The translations under genes and the position numbers were made by a program. The notes beneath the pieces are model-generated. The model had not been told where the DNA came from. It was given only the letters and a program-made list of their open reading frames with translations, and did no database searches. A DNA stretch of 64,000 nucleotides, from assembly GCA_015680905.1 (NCBI GenBank), contig CM027381.1, positions 16,035,501-16,099,500 of the forward strand, written 5' to 3'. Below, one piece after another: positions 12,109-24,100 of this stretch (position 1 is the first letter of the stretch; every line of letters begins with the position of its first letter). The DNA is from Coptis chinensis (lineage: Eukaryota > Streptophyta > Magnoliopsida > Ranunculales > Ranunculaceae).

Positions 12109-12893
12109 CTGTCTGTGACCAATATTTCTTCGATAGTTTTTCCGATTCTTGTACTTATACACAATCCCTTTAGGGTCCAATCCCTGCATCCCACAAGAGG
12201 GTTTGAGGATGTCAGATAGTAAACACAGCAATTTGACAAATATTCATGTGTCTAAGGCATACCTGATCTTCAACAACTGTGTGCACAGCAGCGTTTGTAA
12301 CAACTGGTTGCCCAATGTAGGTAGTCGTTTTGGTCCATACCAGTAAGACCTTGTTCAGTATGATCTGCATTAGGAAAATACAAAATATTCATAACTAAAT
12401 AAACCAGGACAACCCCAAGTGTTTGTTATTTTTTACATTGAGAATCAAAATACGCCAATGTGTGTGCTCTTTTTTATCACTCACCTAATCAAAAATACCA
12501 ATGGCTCTAAAATACAACTGAATGGTAATAAAACGAACAAACAAAACAAACAAATCATAAAAGAACCAAAACACAAACGCACCAAAGAACAAAAACACAA
12601 TTGGAGAGAAACCCAAATTACCTTATCATTAACATTAGCACCTCTGTGCAGTGAGAAAACGTCCTGTAAAGACAATATATTGCCGACCACCAATCTAACA
12701 TATCAACAAAACAAAACACCATCTTTTTCAGCACATATCAAGAATAAAAAAAGATACGAAAATTGTCTCACCATGACAACAAAAAATCTTTTCAGGTTTT
12801 GGGGTTTCAGCAACCTGGGTGAGTTCAGAATCGGGTTGGGACTCAATGACAGGTGGTGTTTCAAGATATCACACTTAGGCAAGTGAAGATATT
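12109..12893 (-). pseudogene. Chloroplast ribosomal protein bL21c gene fragment
   Basis: On the minus strand the piece near 12890-12770 reads [21 protein letters not shown] piece at 12694-12622 then begins IGGRQYIVFTGRF and loses frame through about 8 missing bases. A clean exon at 12364-12263 reads ILNKVLLVWTKTTTYIGQPV, followed by an exon at 12183-12109 ending YKNRKNYRRNIGHRQ. These are consecutive exons of the nuclear gene for plastid bL21c, with introns kept and GT..AG joints. The last exon (normally an ITRIRITGITGYE-type end) is missing, a conserved Gly is Trp, and exon 1 with the transit peptide is absent. This is a genomic-copy fragment, not a processed pseudogene. Confidence 0.85.
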
Positions 12894-13029
12894 TCATTGT
12901 AGGCGGGTACTGGAGGTTCCCATTGCGTCTCGTTCTATTAATCCATTGACTGGAACCTCTGCATGTACGTATCACTGTGTCCTGATTCAAACCCACGTCA
13001 GATGGCTTGATTTGTCCTGTCATACATAC

Positions 13030-13142
13030 CTTTGTCCACTCAACACGAAGCCGCCGGTCCTGTCTTCCAAATTCCGCCCTGTCAAGTCCTCGAATTGCAT
13101 CCTCGGCATCTCGCTCATCATCCATATAGACAAAAGCAAATC
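13030..13142 (-). pseudogene. Single exon of an RS31/RS40-type SR splicing factor
   Basis: This 113-base exon is bounded by a proper acceptor (ttatag) and donor (gtatgt). It reads [20 protein letters not shown] and ends RRLRVEWTK, which is the second half of the first RRM, including the RNP1 core, of plant RS-subfamily SR proteins. The preceding exon (MRPVFCGNFEY-type start) and the following second RRM and RS tail are not found nearby. The fragment lies directly upstream, on the same strand, of the bL21c fragment. It is an isolated gene piece, although it could still be spliced into a chimeric transcript. Confidence 0.88.
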
Positions 13143-14581
13143 CTATAACAACAACAAAAGAAAATAAAATCTGGTAGATACCACACAACTACCAAAGAGG
13201 AATAAAAGAAAATCCAGGATCTCTATGTAAGGATCCCATTATCAGAAGATATTGGATGCAGACTGTACCAATAAATGAGTCACAACTAACCCACACTGCA
13301 AAATCTAGAATCTAAGTGACCATAAAAATCAGAAACAGAGTCAATAGACCTTGTTTGATAAAGTAAATTATGTGAAGGAACAACAGTCCAAAAGTGGGTG
13401 TCTCATGAGGAAATCAATGTTGTCATGCTTAAACTTTGTTATACACTAATTTCATTACCGAGTAAAGCTTCGTTAAAAACATTTAAGACAATCGTAGTTT
13501 TAGGAGAAAAGTTAAGATTTCGGTAGACAATGTAATTTTGAACATAAGATGGTGCTGCAAGTACTGATTAGCATCTCTGTTTGTGTTGTTTCTCCCCCAA
13601 CCCCTACCTACTGACCATATTATTCATGGCTATGTGAGGATCGTGTTTCAAGCAATATTTGAAGTGTATCTTGTACCGATTACAAAGATCATACCTATAT
13701 GACACAGTCAATGGGTGACCTCCAAAGATCCATGCATCTTAGTGTCTTTGGGGAAGTTTTCCAGTGACTAGATTTCTTTGGTATTCTCATTTGTTCTATT
13801 TTTTTTTATGCTCTTGGTTTACTGGTGAACTATCAATCTCTTGACTGATATATTTGTGTTCATATCTCTGCAATTTAAAGAATGCTTTCGTATCTTTGAG
13901 TTATGGGCTATGGTAAGCTACTCATTCATTGTGGATCTCCAAGGAGACTTGGTGTTGGTTGTTCTCTCCATTTGATTGTGTCTAATCTTCTAGACTTCTT
14001 GACTCACTTTTCTATTGTGTCTAATTCCATTGATATATGGTTTAGCTTTTCATGGTATAACCCCTATAATGTCGTGGTGCTGAGTCCAATGGTGTTTCAC
14101 CGGCAATTTGTCTTATTGAGGAGCATATATCAGCTCCTAAAGAAGACATCTTGAGCAGAACCAAGACGTGTGCTCGGGGCAGTAAGCATGAATGGACCAT
14201 AACAAAGATAGGCACTCTACGGTGACAAACCGGGTTGTTTCGATAGGAGTGTCATAGCATGAGAAGTAAGTTTACCAAGCAGATGTAATGCTAAGAATTA
14301 GATCTTGCCAACTCATACTCAATAAGGTAAAATATTTCTAAACCATTGGCGAGGATAAAATGCCCGACCAGCCCAACACAACTTATTATAAGCAAAAGAA
14401 AAAACTGACCCATTTTCAACCATGTCAACCTGAAACATAGCAATGCCTCGGAAACACACAGGCAAACAACTGTTGTTCATTTCTCTATTGTTAAACTAAC
14501 GGAAACACATTGATTAAAAATAGAAGGCGGACACGTGAATCATAAAATAACATGGTCAGTTATAAAAGTAGTAAGAATTAC
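13143..14581. other. Spacer within the gene-fragment collage
   Basis: I see no recognisable exon here. A 83-codon open frame on plus (13903-14154) has ordinary spacer composition and no motif I know. Nothing in it links to the fragments on either side. Confidence 0.4.
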
Positions 14582-14945
14582 CTGTTGATTTGCAGACTGG
14601 GGGTAAAGAAACATCTTCCATATAACTAACAGGTATATAATATTCATCGAAGAGTTCTATTGCTTCCTCTATGCTTGTAGCAAATTCACTGTCAACCTTT
14701 AAGTTTTCTAGATTATTCCTACTACCTTCAACTTCAGCTTGGCCTTTATCTACATCGTCTTCATTGTCATTTCCTTCTTGCCTTCTCCTTTTTCCATTCC
14801 TTCCTATATATTTCTTGCCTTTTCCTTTTGCATCACCTTTAGCTTGGCCTTGAACTACATCATCTTCATTGTCACTTCCTTCTTGCCTTTTAATTTTGCC
14901 TCTCATGTTACTGTAGTGTATTTTGTATAATACCCAATCATCTAG
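14582..14945 (-). pseudogene. NAC-domain transcription factor C-terminal exon fragment
   Basis: The exon starts after a good acceptor (ttctccag) with LDDWVLYKIHYSN. This matches the start of the third exon of many NAC genes, where subdomain E reads LDDWVLCRIY. The rest is a low-complexity acidic and basic tail with a duplicated block (KRQEGSDNEDDV and RRQEGNDNEDDV) and an acidic end, EEAIELFDEYYIP. A donor gtaatt follows at 14581. No exons for NAC subdomains A-D are found upstream. The identification rests mainly on the first 12 residues and the intron position. Confidence 0.55.
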
Positions 14946-15183
14946 CTGGAGAATTGAAACAATAGCATAGCATGTATAAAAATCAGTAGATAGAGATGAA
15001 TCTACTTGAAAGAAGCAAAGCGTCACATATACATTCATTCATGTGTGACATACGACATAAGTATTGAAATGAAACTAACAGCAAAAACAAACAAATTGTT
15101 GAATTGTGCATGAATTGAGATGGTCGGTATTATATTAGAAGAATATCTAGCACCACAGAGACTGATGAAACATTTAGGCGATA

Positions 15184-15312
15184 AAACTTCCACAGTTCCC
15201 TACTATGTTTAGTGATACCAGGAAACCAAGATTCAAACTGTTGTTCTCTTTTCAACACTTCCACCTCATTTCCTTTTTTGAACTTCATGGTTTCACTTAC
15301 GCTTAATCCTGT
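15184..15312 (-). pseudogene. Agenet/Tudor-like exon fragment
   Basis: After an acceptor (taaacag) the minus strand reads MKFKKGNEVEVLKREQQFE then SWFPG, close to the start of plant Agenet repeats (FKKGDEVEV...GAWFPA). It breaks down within 40 codons. It shares strand with the NAC, SR and bL21c pieces downstream, with no evidence that they form one functional gene. Confidence 0.5.
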
Positions 15313-15624
15313 TTAGAGCAAATAAATCGCAATTAAAATGACAACTATACGACCTACTTTGATCCAAACGTAGAATAAACTTAGAGATGAGTCAGTTTAA
15401 TTTGAGAGCCAAGAAAATCTAAAAATACATACATACATTCACAGACATAATGCAGAATCCTACTAAACTTTTAGCCCATTCTGACAAATACCCACCATCC
15501 AATTCATTGCAATAGTAAATAAAATCAACGAAAAAAATAAGACCAATACATAAAGCATTTTTATTTGGACTATAGATATCATTTAACAGTATTGGATTAA
15601 CATAAAAAGGCTAAAACAAAACTG

Positions 15625-15945
15625 TTAATATACAAATTTAGTGTAGAAAAAGAATAAAATAATGATGAAAGTTAATGAAACTGACTTGGGTTTAATCAGA
15701 GGAGTAAATTGGGGGTTCAAAACAGATTGAAGGGTTGCTTTGCTTTGGTAAAGACCACAATCTTGCCTATGAATGGCGTGATGTTGTTTTCCTGGAATAG
15801 CCTTTGAAAGACCGTCAATATGAACTACATCACCTCCAACCTCATCAATTAGATTTGCAATGGCACCCTCTCTTACAGGCCTCTTTTGGTGGTCTGCACT
15901 CTCCAGGAAGAATGTCACCAAGAAGCATGGAACCCATCTAACCAA
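15625..15945 (-). other. Unrecognised open frame, 106 codons
   Basis: The frame reads with mixed composition (for example KRPVREGAIANLIDEVGGDV and VHIDGLSKAIPGK), which looks more like real coding sequence than the surrounding DNA until about 15690, after which it becomes hydrophobic filler. I do not recognise a family. Upstream (15990-16090) is a pyrimidine-rich stretch on the minus strand resembling a 5' leader, so this may be the 5' end of the fragment series. Confidence 0.35.
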
Positions 15946-16789
15946 TGAGCGCTAGGGTTGTGTTTTCAAAACTGTTCGGGCTGACACCCTGAAAATCCCT
16001 TGTCCTAGGAAGCCATATCATCCTTTTTGACCTTTAATTTTGGAAGAAGAGAAGAATAAGAGAGAGGGTTTGAAGAGATGATTTTTTTTTTGGAGAGTTG
16101 GGAGTGTTTTGTAGAATTGAAAAAAAAGTATAGAAAGAGGTTTTTATCTATTTTGAGTTACGAACAATTGAAATCGCCAAAAAAGGGCGTAAAATTATTT
16201 TTTTTATGTAAAATCTGATGTGTCATTCTCAGAGAAAAAAAGGGGGCTGACGTGGGTTGCTGGGAGCATTCTCAACTACTCAGTATTAATGGTCTTTGAT
16301 GGAATAAGAAAATCAGTCTCAGATCATCTTTAGGTGGAGACATCAACAGTATGACAGTAGGAGTGTCGCACGGATTGTTTTTTAATTTGTTCAAATGTGT
16401 GCGCGGTAGCAGTAATATTGTGCGACAATAGTAATGTCGTGGGTTGTAGCTCCTGTCCCAAATTTTGCAACTGTATTTTGTGTCCACCTAGAGTTTGTTA
16501 TTGTTTGCTGATCATTACCTCAAATTTTGGTCTCAAATAGGCAATTGATGCCTCCACCACCTAGAGATGCTCTTAGACCCAAAAAAAAATTAAAAACAAC
16601 TATTTCATTTTGGTTTATTGTAAATTTGTAATAGTTTTATTGGCAGCAAATCCTCTAATAACAAACATTTTGTAAATTTGTAAATTAGAATTTGTAATGT
16701 TTCTAAATCACAAAGGAATTTAGAAACATCTTTTTTTGCTAAGTTAGAATTTATAACAAACATATATCATTGAGGGGGTGTTTGTTTTT

Positions 16790-16918
16790 GAGTTAACTAC
16801 CTAAAAATACAAGAAATTTTACCAAAAGTTCGCAAAAATGAAATGTACTTTCAATTGTATTGTTCCCAAAAATACAACCAAGTTTCAAATGTGTTTCCAC
16901 ATATGAATGTCGTCAAAT
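16790..16918 (+). repeat. Outer MULE left terminal inverted repeat
   Basis: It pairs with the reverse complement of 30456-30403 plus 19050-18998, with several substitutions and small indels. Shared blocks include gagttaactacctaaaaat, ccaaaagttc, tcccaaaaatacaac and ccacatatgaatg. Confidence 0.85.
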
Positions 16919-17959
16919 GGAAGGCTTGTACACTAGACAGTTAAAATCACCCCTAATTTGTTTTGTGCCAACGTGGACACCCATCTTAAAATTTCTAGAA
17001 ATTGGGATCTAGACACTCTCTTTAGTGTGCTTTTTGTCTAGAGAAAGACCAATATTATCTTTTGATTCTACTCCAATTTTAACAACACGTCAATTTTTGG
17101 GTGTATTAACTGTTTTTAAAACTTTTATTTATCTTTTTTACCCTTTTATTTGTAACTGCCAATTTCTTTCACAAATAAATAAAACAGAAATCTTATGTGC
17201 GCAGGCTGTAGATGTATGTGTCAATCGAGGCCACTCATCAGGCAAGGGTGCGTGTGTATTGCTCCAAGATATACTGCAATCAAATAATACAATTGTCTTA
17301 TAAAAAAAAACCGTTTGTTCTATCACAATTTCACAATTTGAATTACATCAAGCTTAAACATGTTATTCAAAATTATCAGAGAGATGCATTTTAAATTGTT
17401 AAAGCTGTATTGAAATTAGTTGTAATCAACATTTTTTCCGTTTTTTAAGTTGATATTTTCCACATTGTTTTGGTCTCTCCAGAAATTCATTTCACTTTTA
17501 ATTGGAATTTTGTAGATTTCGGATGAATTTTAGTTATTTTGATTAACCCAGTACTCTTTTGGTAACTAATTAGTTCGTAGTTTTTTTTTTGTTGGTAGTT
17601 GGCTTCTTTAGTTAGGACTAATAAAAGAGGTCAAAATTGTAAAAGTCAGTCTAAAATTTGAGACATATGTCAAATTTCAGTTTTTATGGAGGAAAAACAA
17701 AAAAAAAGTTTGTTATTTCCTCTAAACTTAAAAAATTTACATCTGTGTACCTATACCCAATTTCCTGCTCAAAATTTTGACTCAAATTTCGTCAAATTTC
17801 AATTTCATCATCTTCAACAGTTAAACAACAACAACAACAATGGAGGTCAATAATCAAAATGGGCATTTCTTATTTTGCTTAATTATGCATTTTCTTCATG
17901 TTTTTCGATCAAGACTAAAAAATGAAACGGGGTTTTGTTTTTGTTTGTTTGTTTTTTTT

Positions 17960-18135
17960 TTCCCCAAACTAGGCCTTAATCCACGAAAAAGAAGAAGAGA
18001 AATTAATTGGTTCCAATTTCAGTGTTAGTGCCAATGGTGGTTCTATTGCTTCAACTACAACAACCAATCTTCGTATCAATCTCTTCTCTCTTCAACCTCA
18101 ACATCCACATCCAACCTTAATCAATCTTTTTCAAC
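17960..18135 (+). pseudogene. Captured host fragment inside outer MULE (possible BOI/BRG-like E3 ligase)
   Basis: The plus strand reads GLNPRKRRREIN, then a frame change, then SIASTTTTN and INLFSLQPQHPHPTLINLFQ. The order 'NPRKR-RE, short spacer, INPFSLQ-QP-QLIDLSQLH' is what I recall from the N-terminal part of one group of plant BOI-related RING E3 ligases. No RING or coiled-coil part follows. The clear non-transposon coding character inside a small MULE suggests a Pack-MULE-type capture. The family call is from memory and needs a search. Confidence 0.4.
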
Positions 18136-18354
18136 TCCATAAGTTTCTGAATTTTGTGTTTGTTTATGTGGCATTGATGATTAGAAGAGTGGAAGTAATG
18201 AAGATTATCACCAACTGAATCGAAATCAAGCTCTTCAACTCTCACTAGCTACCAGCGAAGCAGTTTCTTCTCCAATTGTTAAAAAAAAAGTTGATTGCCA
18301 TTGAGTTCTCAAGGGATACTAATTCAAACCAAATATAATCTATGTTGTTAGATC

Positions 18355-18764
18355 CATAGTATAAAATATCCCGATATATCGCGATATTTGGGGATATCTA
18401 TCCAGATTTCAGAGAAAGATATATAAATATCACGATATGTTCAGAGATATATACGACTGTAAATATCGGTGATATTTACGATATTTGTGATATTTGGGGA
18501 TATTGTGCGATATTTGGCGATATTTTGTATATATAACAATTTTATTTAATATTTACCATTATATTTCAAATAAATATAAATAATATATCATGATATATCA
18601 AGAAATATCTACAATATCAACGATATTTATCGATATTTTGGATATATCTACGATATTTGCATGTGAAACAATGTCAAATATCCCCAAAGAGGAGAATATA
18701 TCCACGATACATATCCAGAAATTGAATATCGATAAATACCCATATCCTGATATTTTGTACTATG
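18355..18764. mobile_element. hAT-type MITE rich in cgatat motifs
   Basis: This 410-base element has terminal inverted repeats CATAGTATAAAATATC and, at the other end in reverse complement, CATAGTACAAAATATC. It is bounded by a perfect 8-base target duplication GTTAGATC (18347-18354 and 18765-18772). The interior is dominated by 'cgatattt' and 'gatatatc' repeats and encodes nothing. It is inserted in the interior of the outer MULE. Confidence 0.92.
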
Positions 18765-19050
18765 GTTAGATCTAGTTTTTGGATTCAAAGCAAGAAGAAG
18801 AAACCGACAAAACTTTTTCTGAAGAAGAAGAAATAGAAACCAAGCGACGAAATTTTATGGGTCTAATTTCTGTGAAAAACATAAACTGGCGAAATTTCAA
18901 CTCAAATTTCAATGAAATTTGGAGGATGCTGCAATTCCTCATTCCAAGTTGGCATTTAATGGCTGGAGCCTGGAGAGCTAGGCAGGCCATCAATTTAATT
19001 TGACGGCATTCATATGTGGAACCCGTTGTATTTTTGGGAATAATTGAAAG

Positions 19051-19196
19051 TTTTCCCAATTAGTAATCCATAATGTCAATCTGTTCCCAAGTAGTAACCA
19101 CTCTTCAATTTTGACTTTTCAACCTCACTTTTGACACTTTTGCCCTTATCCTTATTTCCAAACAATGCCCACGTGGACATGCAACACTCTCTCTCT
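19051..19196 (+). repeat. Inner MULE left terminal inverted repeat
   Basis: Near-perfect reverse complement of about 30252-30396, including cccacgtggacatgcaacac and ctcttcaattttgac. The CACGTG within it is a G-box core and is also present in the right copy. Confidence 0.92.
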
Positions 19197-19704
19197 ACTG
19201 CAACACTCTCTCTCTCCTTATTTGAAGTGATTTGAAGTGATTTGATGGGTGTGTGGATAGATACCACAGATTATCTTAGAGATGAAGAGATGCAAATGAA
19301 CGGTCACTTAACGATCTCGTGGTTTAAAAGCCTCGAGATTCAGTATCCATAAAGATGGACGGTTATTTACATTAACATTGTTCATATACTATTTTTATTA
19401 TAAAAAATTATTTTTAATAAGAAAAATGTAGAAATAATAAGATTCTTGTAAAAAATAACAAGAATAATGGTAAAAACATGAATAATGGATAAGATTCTTG
19501 TAAAAATAACAAGATAAAAATCATGAATTAAACCAACCCATGTATTAAACCCTTTAAACTAAGCAAAATCTCAGAGCATTCACGGGACATGTAATCGTTC
19601 TACAACTATCATCAACAAAAATTGCAAAAGCACTTAAACTAAGACAAAACATAAACCCCAAACATAAAACCGAACATAACATAACAATGTAACATAACAA
19701 CCCT

Positions 19705-19979
19705 TAATCTTCATCGTCTTCATCTTCCTCCTCGTCTTCATCTTCCTCATCTTCATCATCGCCATCATCCCCAGAACTGGAACTATCATCATCATCATCA
19801 TGTTGGTCTTCCCACATGTAATCAGTAGGGTCTTCAACAAAATAAGGATCATACATCTCTTCTTCTTCATCGCTTCTTCTTCATCGCTGTAGTCGCAGAG
19901 AATAACTATCCCACATTTTCTCGTACTCGTCACTTGAGTAATCAGTGGTTTCACCGCTTGAACATCCAGGAAGAGGCAT
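19705..19979 (-). pseudogene. Acidic small ORF just inside the inner MULE left TIR
   Basis: From ATG at 19979 the minus strand reads a short Ser/Thr-rich start (MPLPGCSSGETTDYSSDEYE). After a stop caused by a small duplication of a cttcttcttcatcgct unit near 19860-19890, it continues with an Asp/Glu run (DDDDDSSSSGDDGDDEDEED) to a stop at about 19705. It faces outward toward the left terminal repeat, opposite to the neighbouring gene. The function is unknown; acidic tails of this kind are common in transposon accessory proteins. Confidence 0.45.
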
Positions 19980-21139
19980 GTTGATAACTTTGGTAGATTT
20001 AACTTTGGTAGATTGTTGCTTTGGCAGATTGTTGCTTTGGTAGAATGTTGCTAACAGAAAGAATATTAGAATGTGAGAGAGATCAAATTTTAGATGACTA
20101 TTTCAAAGATAAATGTTTGCGGGAAACGAGGTGTTGTAATTATGTGGGGTGGTTAGTTTTCTTTTCACCTTACCGTAAATGGTCATCATGACACACAAAA
20201 ACAATGAAGGGACAGCAAGACCAAAATTAATTTAGAAAATGAAGTGAATTTTGACCATTTGTCAAACCCAATGTAATTGTTTTTTGCTGCCATATTAGAG
20301 GACATGCAAGTATGCAACTTCGACTAAAACCCTAGAAATTAACCCATAAATGGACCCTAAATGGATTGAATGAATAATTTGGTTACCCATAAATAATTAT
20401 CAATGTACAAGAAAGTTCTTGATAGTCTTAAGGCCACAATATAGTTATTCATTGACGTGGGCGAATATCATTATTTTCATGGGAAATTTGAGGATTGACA
20501 TGTGTCCCCAATCAAACCCTTTTTTTTTTTTCAAATACCCATGTTTATTTCATGATATCTAGTGGCAAGCATGCTCGCATGTTAAAAAGCTTCATGTAGA
20601 ATGTTAATCTTTATACCGAATTTACTTGAATTTTTTTAACCTTATTAGAATTAATTATTTAGACAATGTATAGTAAAGTTGCCGATAGTTCTAGGGTAGG
20701 AATATGTTTGTTCATTTGATAGAGGAATCAACATGGACATCAAGATTTTGGCGGAAATGAAGTTGGGTATGCAATGAAGTCCGACACGCGGAGGAAATGA
20801 CCTTGGAACGACGTGTCACATTAACCTAAACTTAAAGAAATCAATTGGGAATTAGGGGGAAAAACTGTCCTAGTGAAGCTCAATTAAATTTGAAACCCTA
20901 ATTTTTAGTTTCACTTCAATCTCCATATTATAACCCCACCCTCATTTTATCTTTACGGTTCAATTATTGGTGGAGAAATGAGGAAGCTTAACCCCGACAT
21001 GTAGAATGTCATTAGATAAAATGCAGAAATTATTTGGTGGATTTAGTAAGGAAGAAATGGAGGATTTTGAGAATTCCTGTTTTGAAGCTTTTTGCAAATC
21101 CAAAAATATGCACTGAATAACAACTACACTAGTTTGTGC

Positions 21140-24100
21140 CATAGTTAGCCATAAAGTTGGTAGACTTTGCTATCGGATTGGTAACAAAGATTTGGTATTC
21201 AAGAAGAGTGATGTTGCATTGATTATGGGTCTTAGTGTAAACTCTGTTGTTAACTCATTCTACACCATCGTGGACGGAAGAACAACACATCAGAATTTCG
21301 CGGCTAGGTTTTTAAAGGAAGCAGTGTTAGTGAGAAAGAAATATTAGATGCTTTAGTGGTGGCAAAATCCGGTGGTAGTGAAGATAAAAGTGATATATTT
21401 AGGCTCAATAGGTTGTATGTGCTGCTCCAAGTTGTGCTTCCTGGATCTTCTAGGACTGTAGATGGAAGGTATGTTGATCTTGCAGAGGACCTAGCTGCTT
21501 TTGATCAGTTTCCATGGGGCACACCTTGCTTTGAGATGTTGGAATACTGTTTGGATGATATTTACAAAAATGTGTTAGCTGAGAAGGACTCCTTTGCAGT
21601 TTATGGTTGTGTTATTTGTTTTGATATTTGGGCATACCTTCACATCCCCTCTCTTGGGGCTCGTAGGGCATTGAATGGTAAATTCCCAAGAATACTAGAT
21701 TGGGTTCAGTTGCCTCCCAAGAACTTACATCTCCAGACCTGGAAGAAGAAGCTCGAGCCTCTTAAAGGTAAGGTTGTTGCCTTTGACACTTTGGATATTG
21801 AAGAAGAAGAAATGAATGAAGATGTAATGAAGGTGGCTTTCAACCAACATGCCACACAAAGCTGCTTCGGTTTCAGAAGAGATGCTTCAGAGACAGGCAC
21901 ACCTACTGAAAGGCCTTGTAAGCATATTATTGAAACTCAAGATAGTTGATTATAAACTCTACATTGTTGATTATAAACTCTGATTGCATTGTTGATTATA
22001 AACTCTGATTGTTAATTATATTCTCGCGAATCGGATACATCAAGATTGCATTTTTAATTATTTGACATCTGTTGCATTTATAAGAAAGGTTCTTAAACTG
22101 AAAATATCGGGAAGTATATATTACATTTGTGTTGACTCACGTGATAGGTTCTTAAACTTGATATATCGTAAACTCTACTTGATATATCGTAAACTCTATG
22201 GTAGTTTTATGTTAACCGATAAGATAGGTTCAAAACTGGATATATCGTGAACTTTATGTTAGTGCTCATAAGGTAGATAGGACTCATAAGATAGGACTCT
22301 ATGATACACCGCAATGTTTACTTCAACTAACTTTTGAATACAAGTTAGGGTGGCTCGGAATGACATCAAGTCTGAAATTAGGGATGTATGGAGACAATAC
22401 CGCAAGGGGCTGGTGGGAAGAAAAGTGGATTGGGTGAACCATCATCATCCCAGGGGTTGTGGAAGGGACCAAGAACAAAGAAAACAAGGGGAAGAAGTGG
22501 TCTACACCAATGCCGATGTCTTTGTTGTCAAAAACCTACTACACGGTTTGTTAAGAATAAGGTTAAAGTTGTTGTGGAAGAAGTCGTGTGGTCTACCCCA
22601 CCTTCTAAGAGGAAGTCATCATCCCCACCTTCTAAGAGGAAGTCATCATCCTCTAAGAAAGTTACATTTGATCTTTCACATGAGGTTGAAGAAAATAGAA
22701 AAAAAGGGGAGTGAATGCGGGTTTAAAATGGTAAGGAGGAGGGGTGAAGAGAAACATAGTATGCAGAGAAGTGAGAGTCCACCACCAAGGTTAAGTAAAG
22801 TAGAGGTCAAAAAGGCTAGCAAAAGGCAAACAATTTTGAAAAGAAGTCAAGTCAGTGAGAAAAGAAAAGACATGGAGGCTAAGAGCAAGGAAGCTAACAA
22901 ACCAAAAAAGAAGAAGAAATTTGATTGGTTTAGGTGAGGAAGAAGAAGATGGAGAGGGGAGGGTAGTGAAACCGATCTTGTTGCAAAGCCTGATGTTTTG
23001 AGAGATATTAGTGAAGAGTTACCCAAGACTCCCTCATGATGACTGGTGGGTGATGGGGAAGACCATGTACATGGTTTTTCCAAGAACCCGGAACATGAAC
23101 ATGAAGGCCCTTATGATAATGATGAGAGTGCTCCAGAGTTTTTAGTTGAGGAGGTTGAAGAGAGGGTTGTAAATACCTACAAATGTCAAGAGAATGTGGT
23201 TCGTGAGTCTTTGAGCAATGAAGTGCGAAAGAGGGTGTGAAAGAGCCCATTGATGAGAATGTGGTTGGCCAAAGTTCCCTAGTGGAAGTAGTGGAAGTCT
23301 ATAATATAGATGTTTGCTCGAAAGCATGTGCCATTTATTAGTCCCTTGGACATTGCTCCGGTGATGGTCCCCGCCTACACCTAATGTTGATGTTCCCTCC
23401 AATGATGATATTGATATTGATGGGGAAGAAGTCCCTGAACTCGAAATGGAGAAGGTCACATTTTTCGCTTTTACTTTCTTGCAAAGATCGACATAACCGA
23501 CTTGCCGTCAGATTGTCACCCACAACCGCCAAACCTTTGAGGTAGATAGTCACTAAAATCTATTGTTGTTATGAAATCTAAAAATGACAATGTGATGTTG
23601 GGAGAACGTGATAATGATGTAGATGATGATGATGCCGTGGAGGGGAAATGGTGGTCCCCGATGTGGTGCGATACGAGTCAAATGGCAAGTGAAATGGAAA
23701 AGAAAACTCAAGAAACACACCAAAGAAGAAAGAAGAGAAGCGGAAGGGATGCAAGGTCGGGTCATGGGAAGAAAACATTGACAGAATGTGATGAACTCGA
23801 TCAAGTCCAAGCCCGCCAAAACATTTATCAAGAAAACCACCACCAAAGGTGACCTCCTCGTGATTACAGATACTATTGGAAGATGTTCACAAGGTTGTAT
23901 ACCCACACAAACCTGTTTAGATGCTAGAGTGTTTGGATACAACCAGCCTATTTCAAAGGCAAAGTTTCCATTCATTGCATGGAAGAGAGTGGGTAGATGG
24001 GGAGGTCAATAATACACAACTAACATATTATCTTACATATTAACTAGCAAAGAACTAACATATTAACCATCAAGAACTAACATATTAACCATCAAAGAAC

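Noticed and set aside
13903-14154. Plus-strand 83-codon frame
   Set aside because: Composition of spacer DNA, no motif, no splice context.
12000-16100. A Helitron or MULE bounding the gene-fragment collage
   Set aside because: I could not find convincing termini (no TC/CTRR hairpin, TIR or duplication), so only the collage is reported.
17025-17303. Plus-strand open frame inside the outer MULE
   Set aside because: No protein-like pattern; chance frame in AT-rich DNA.
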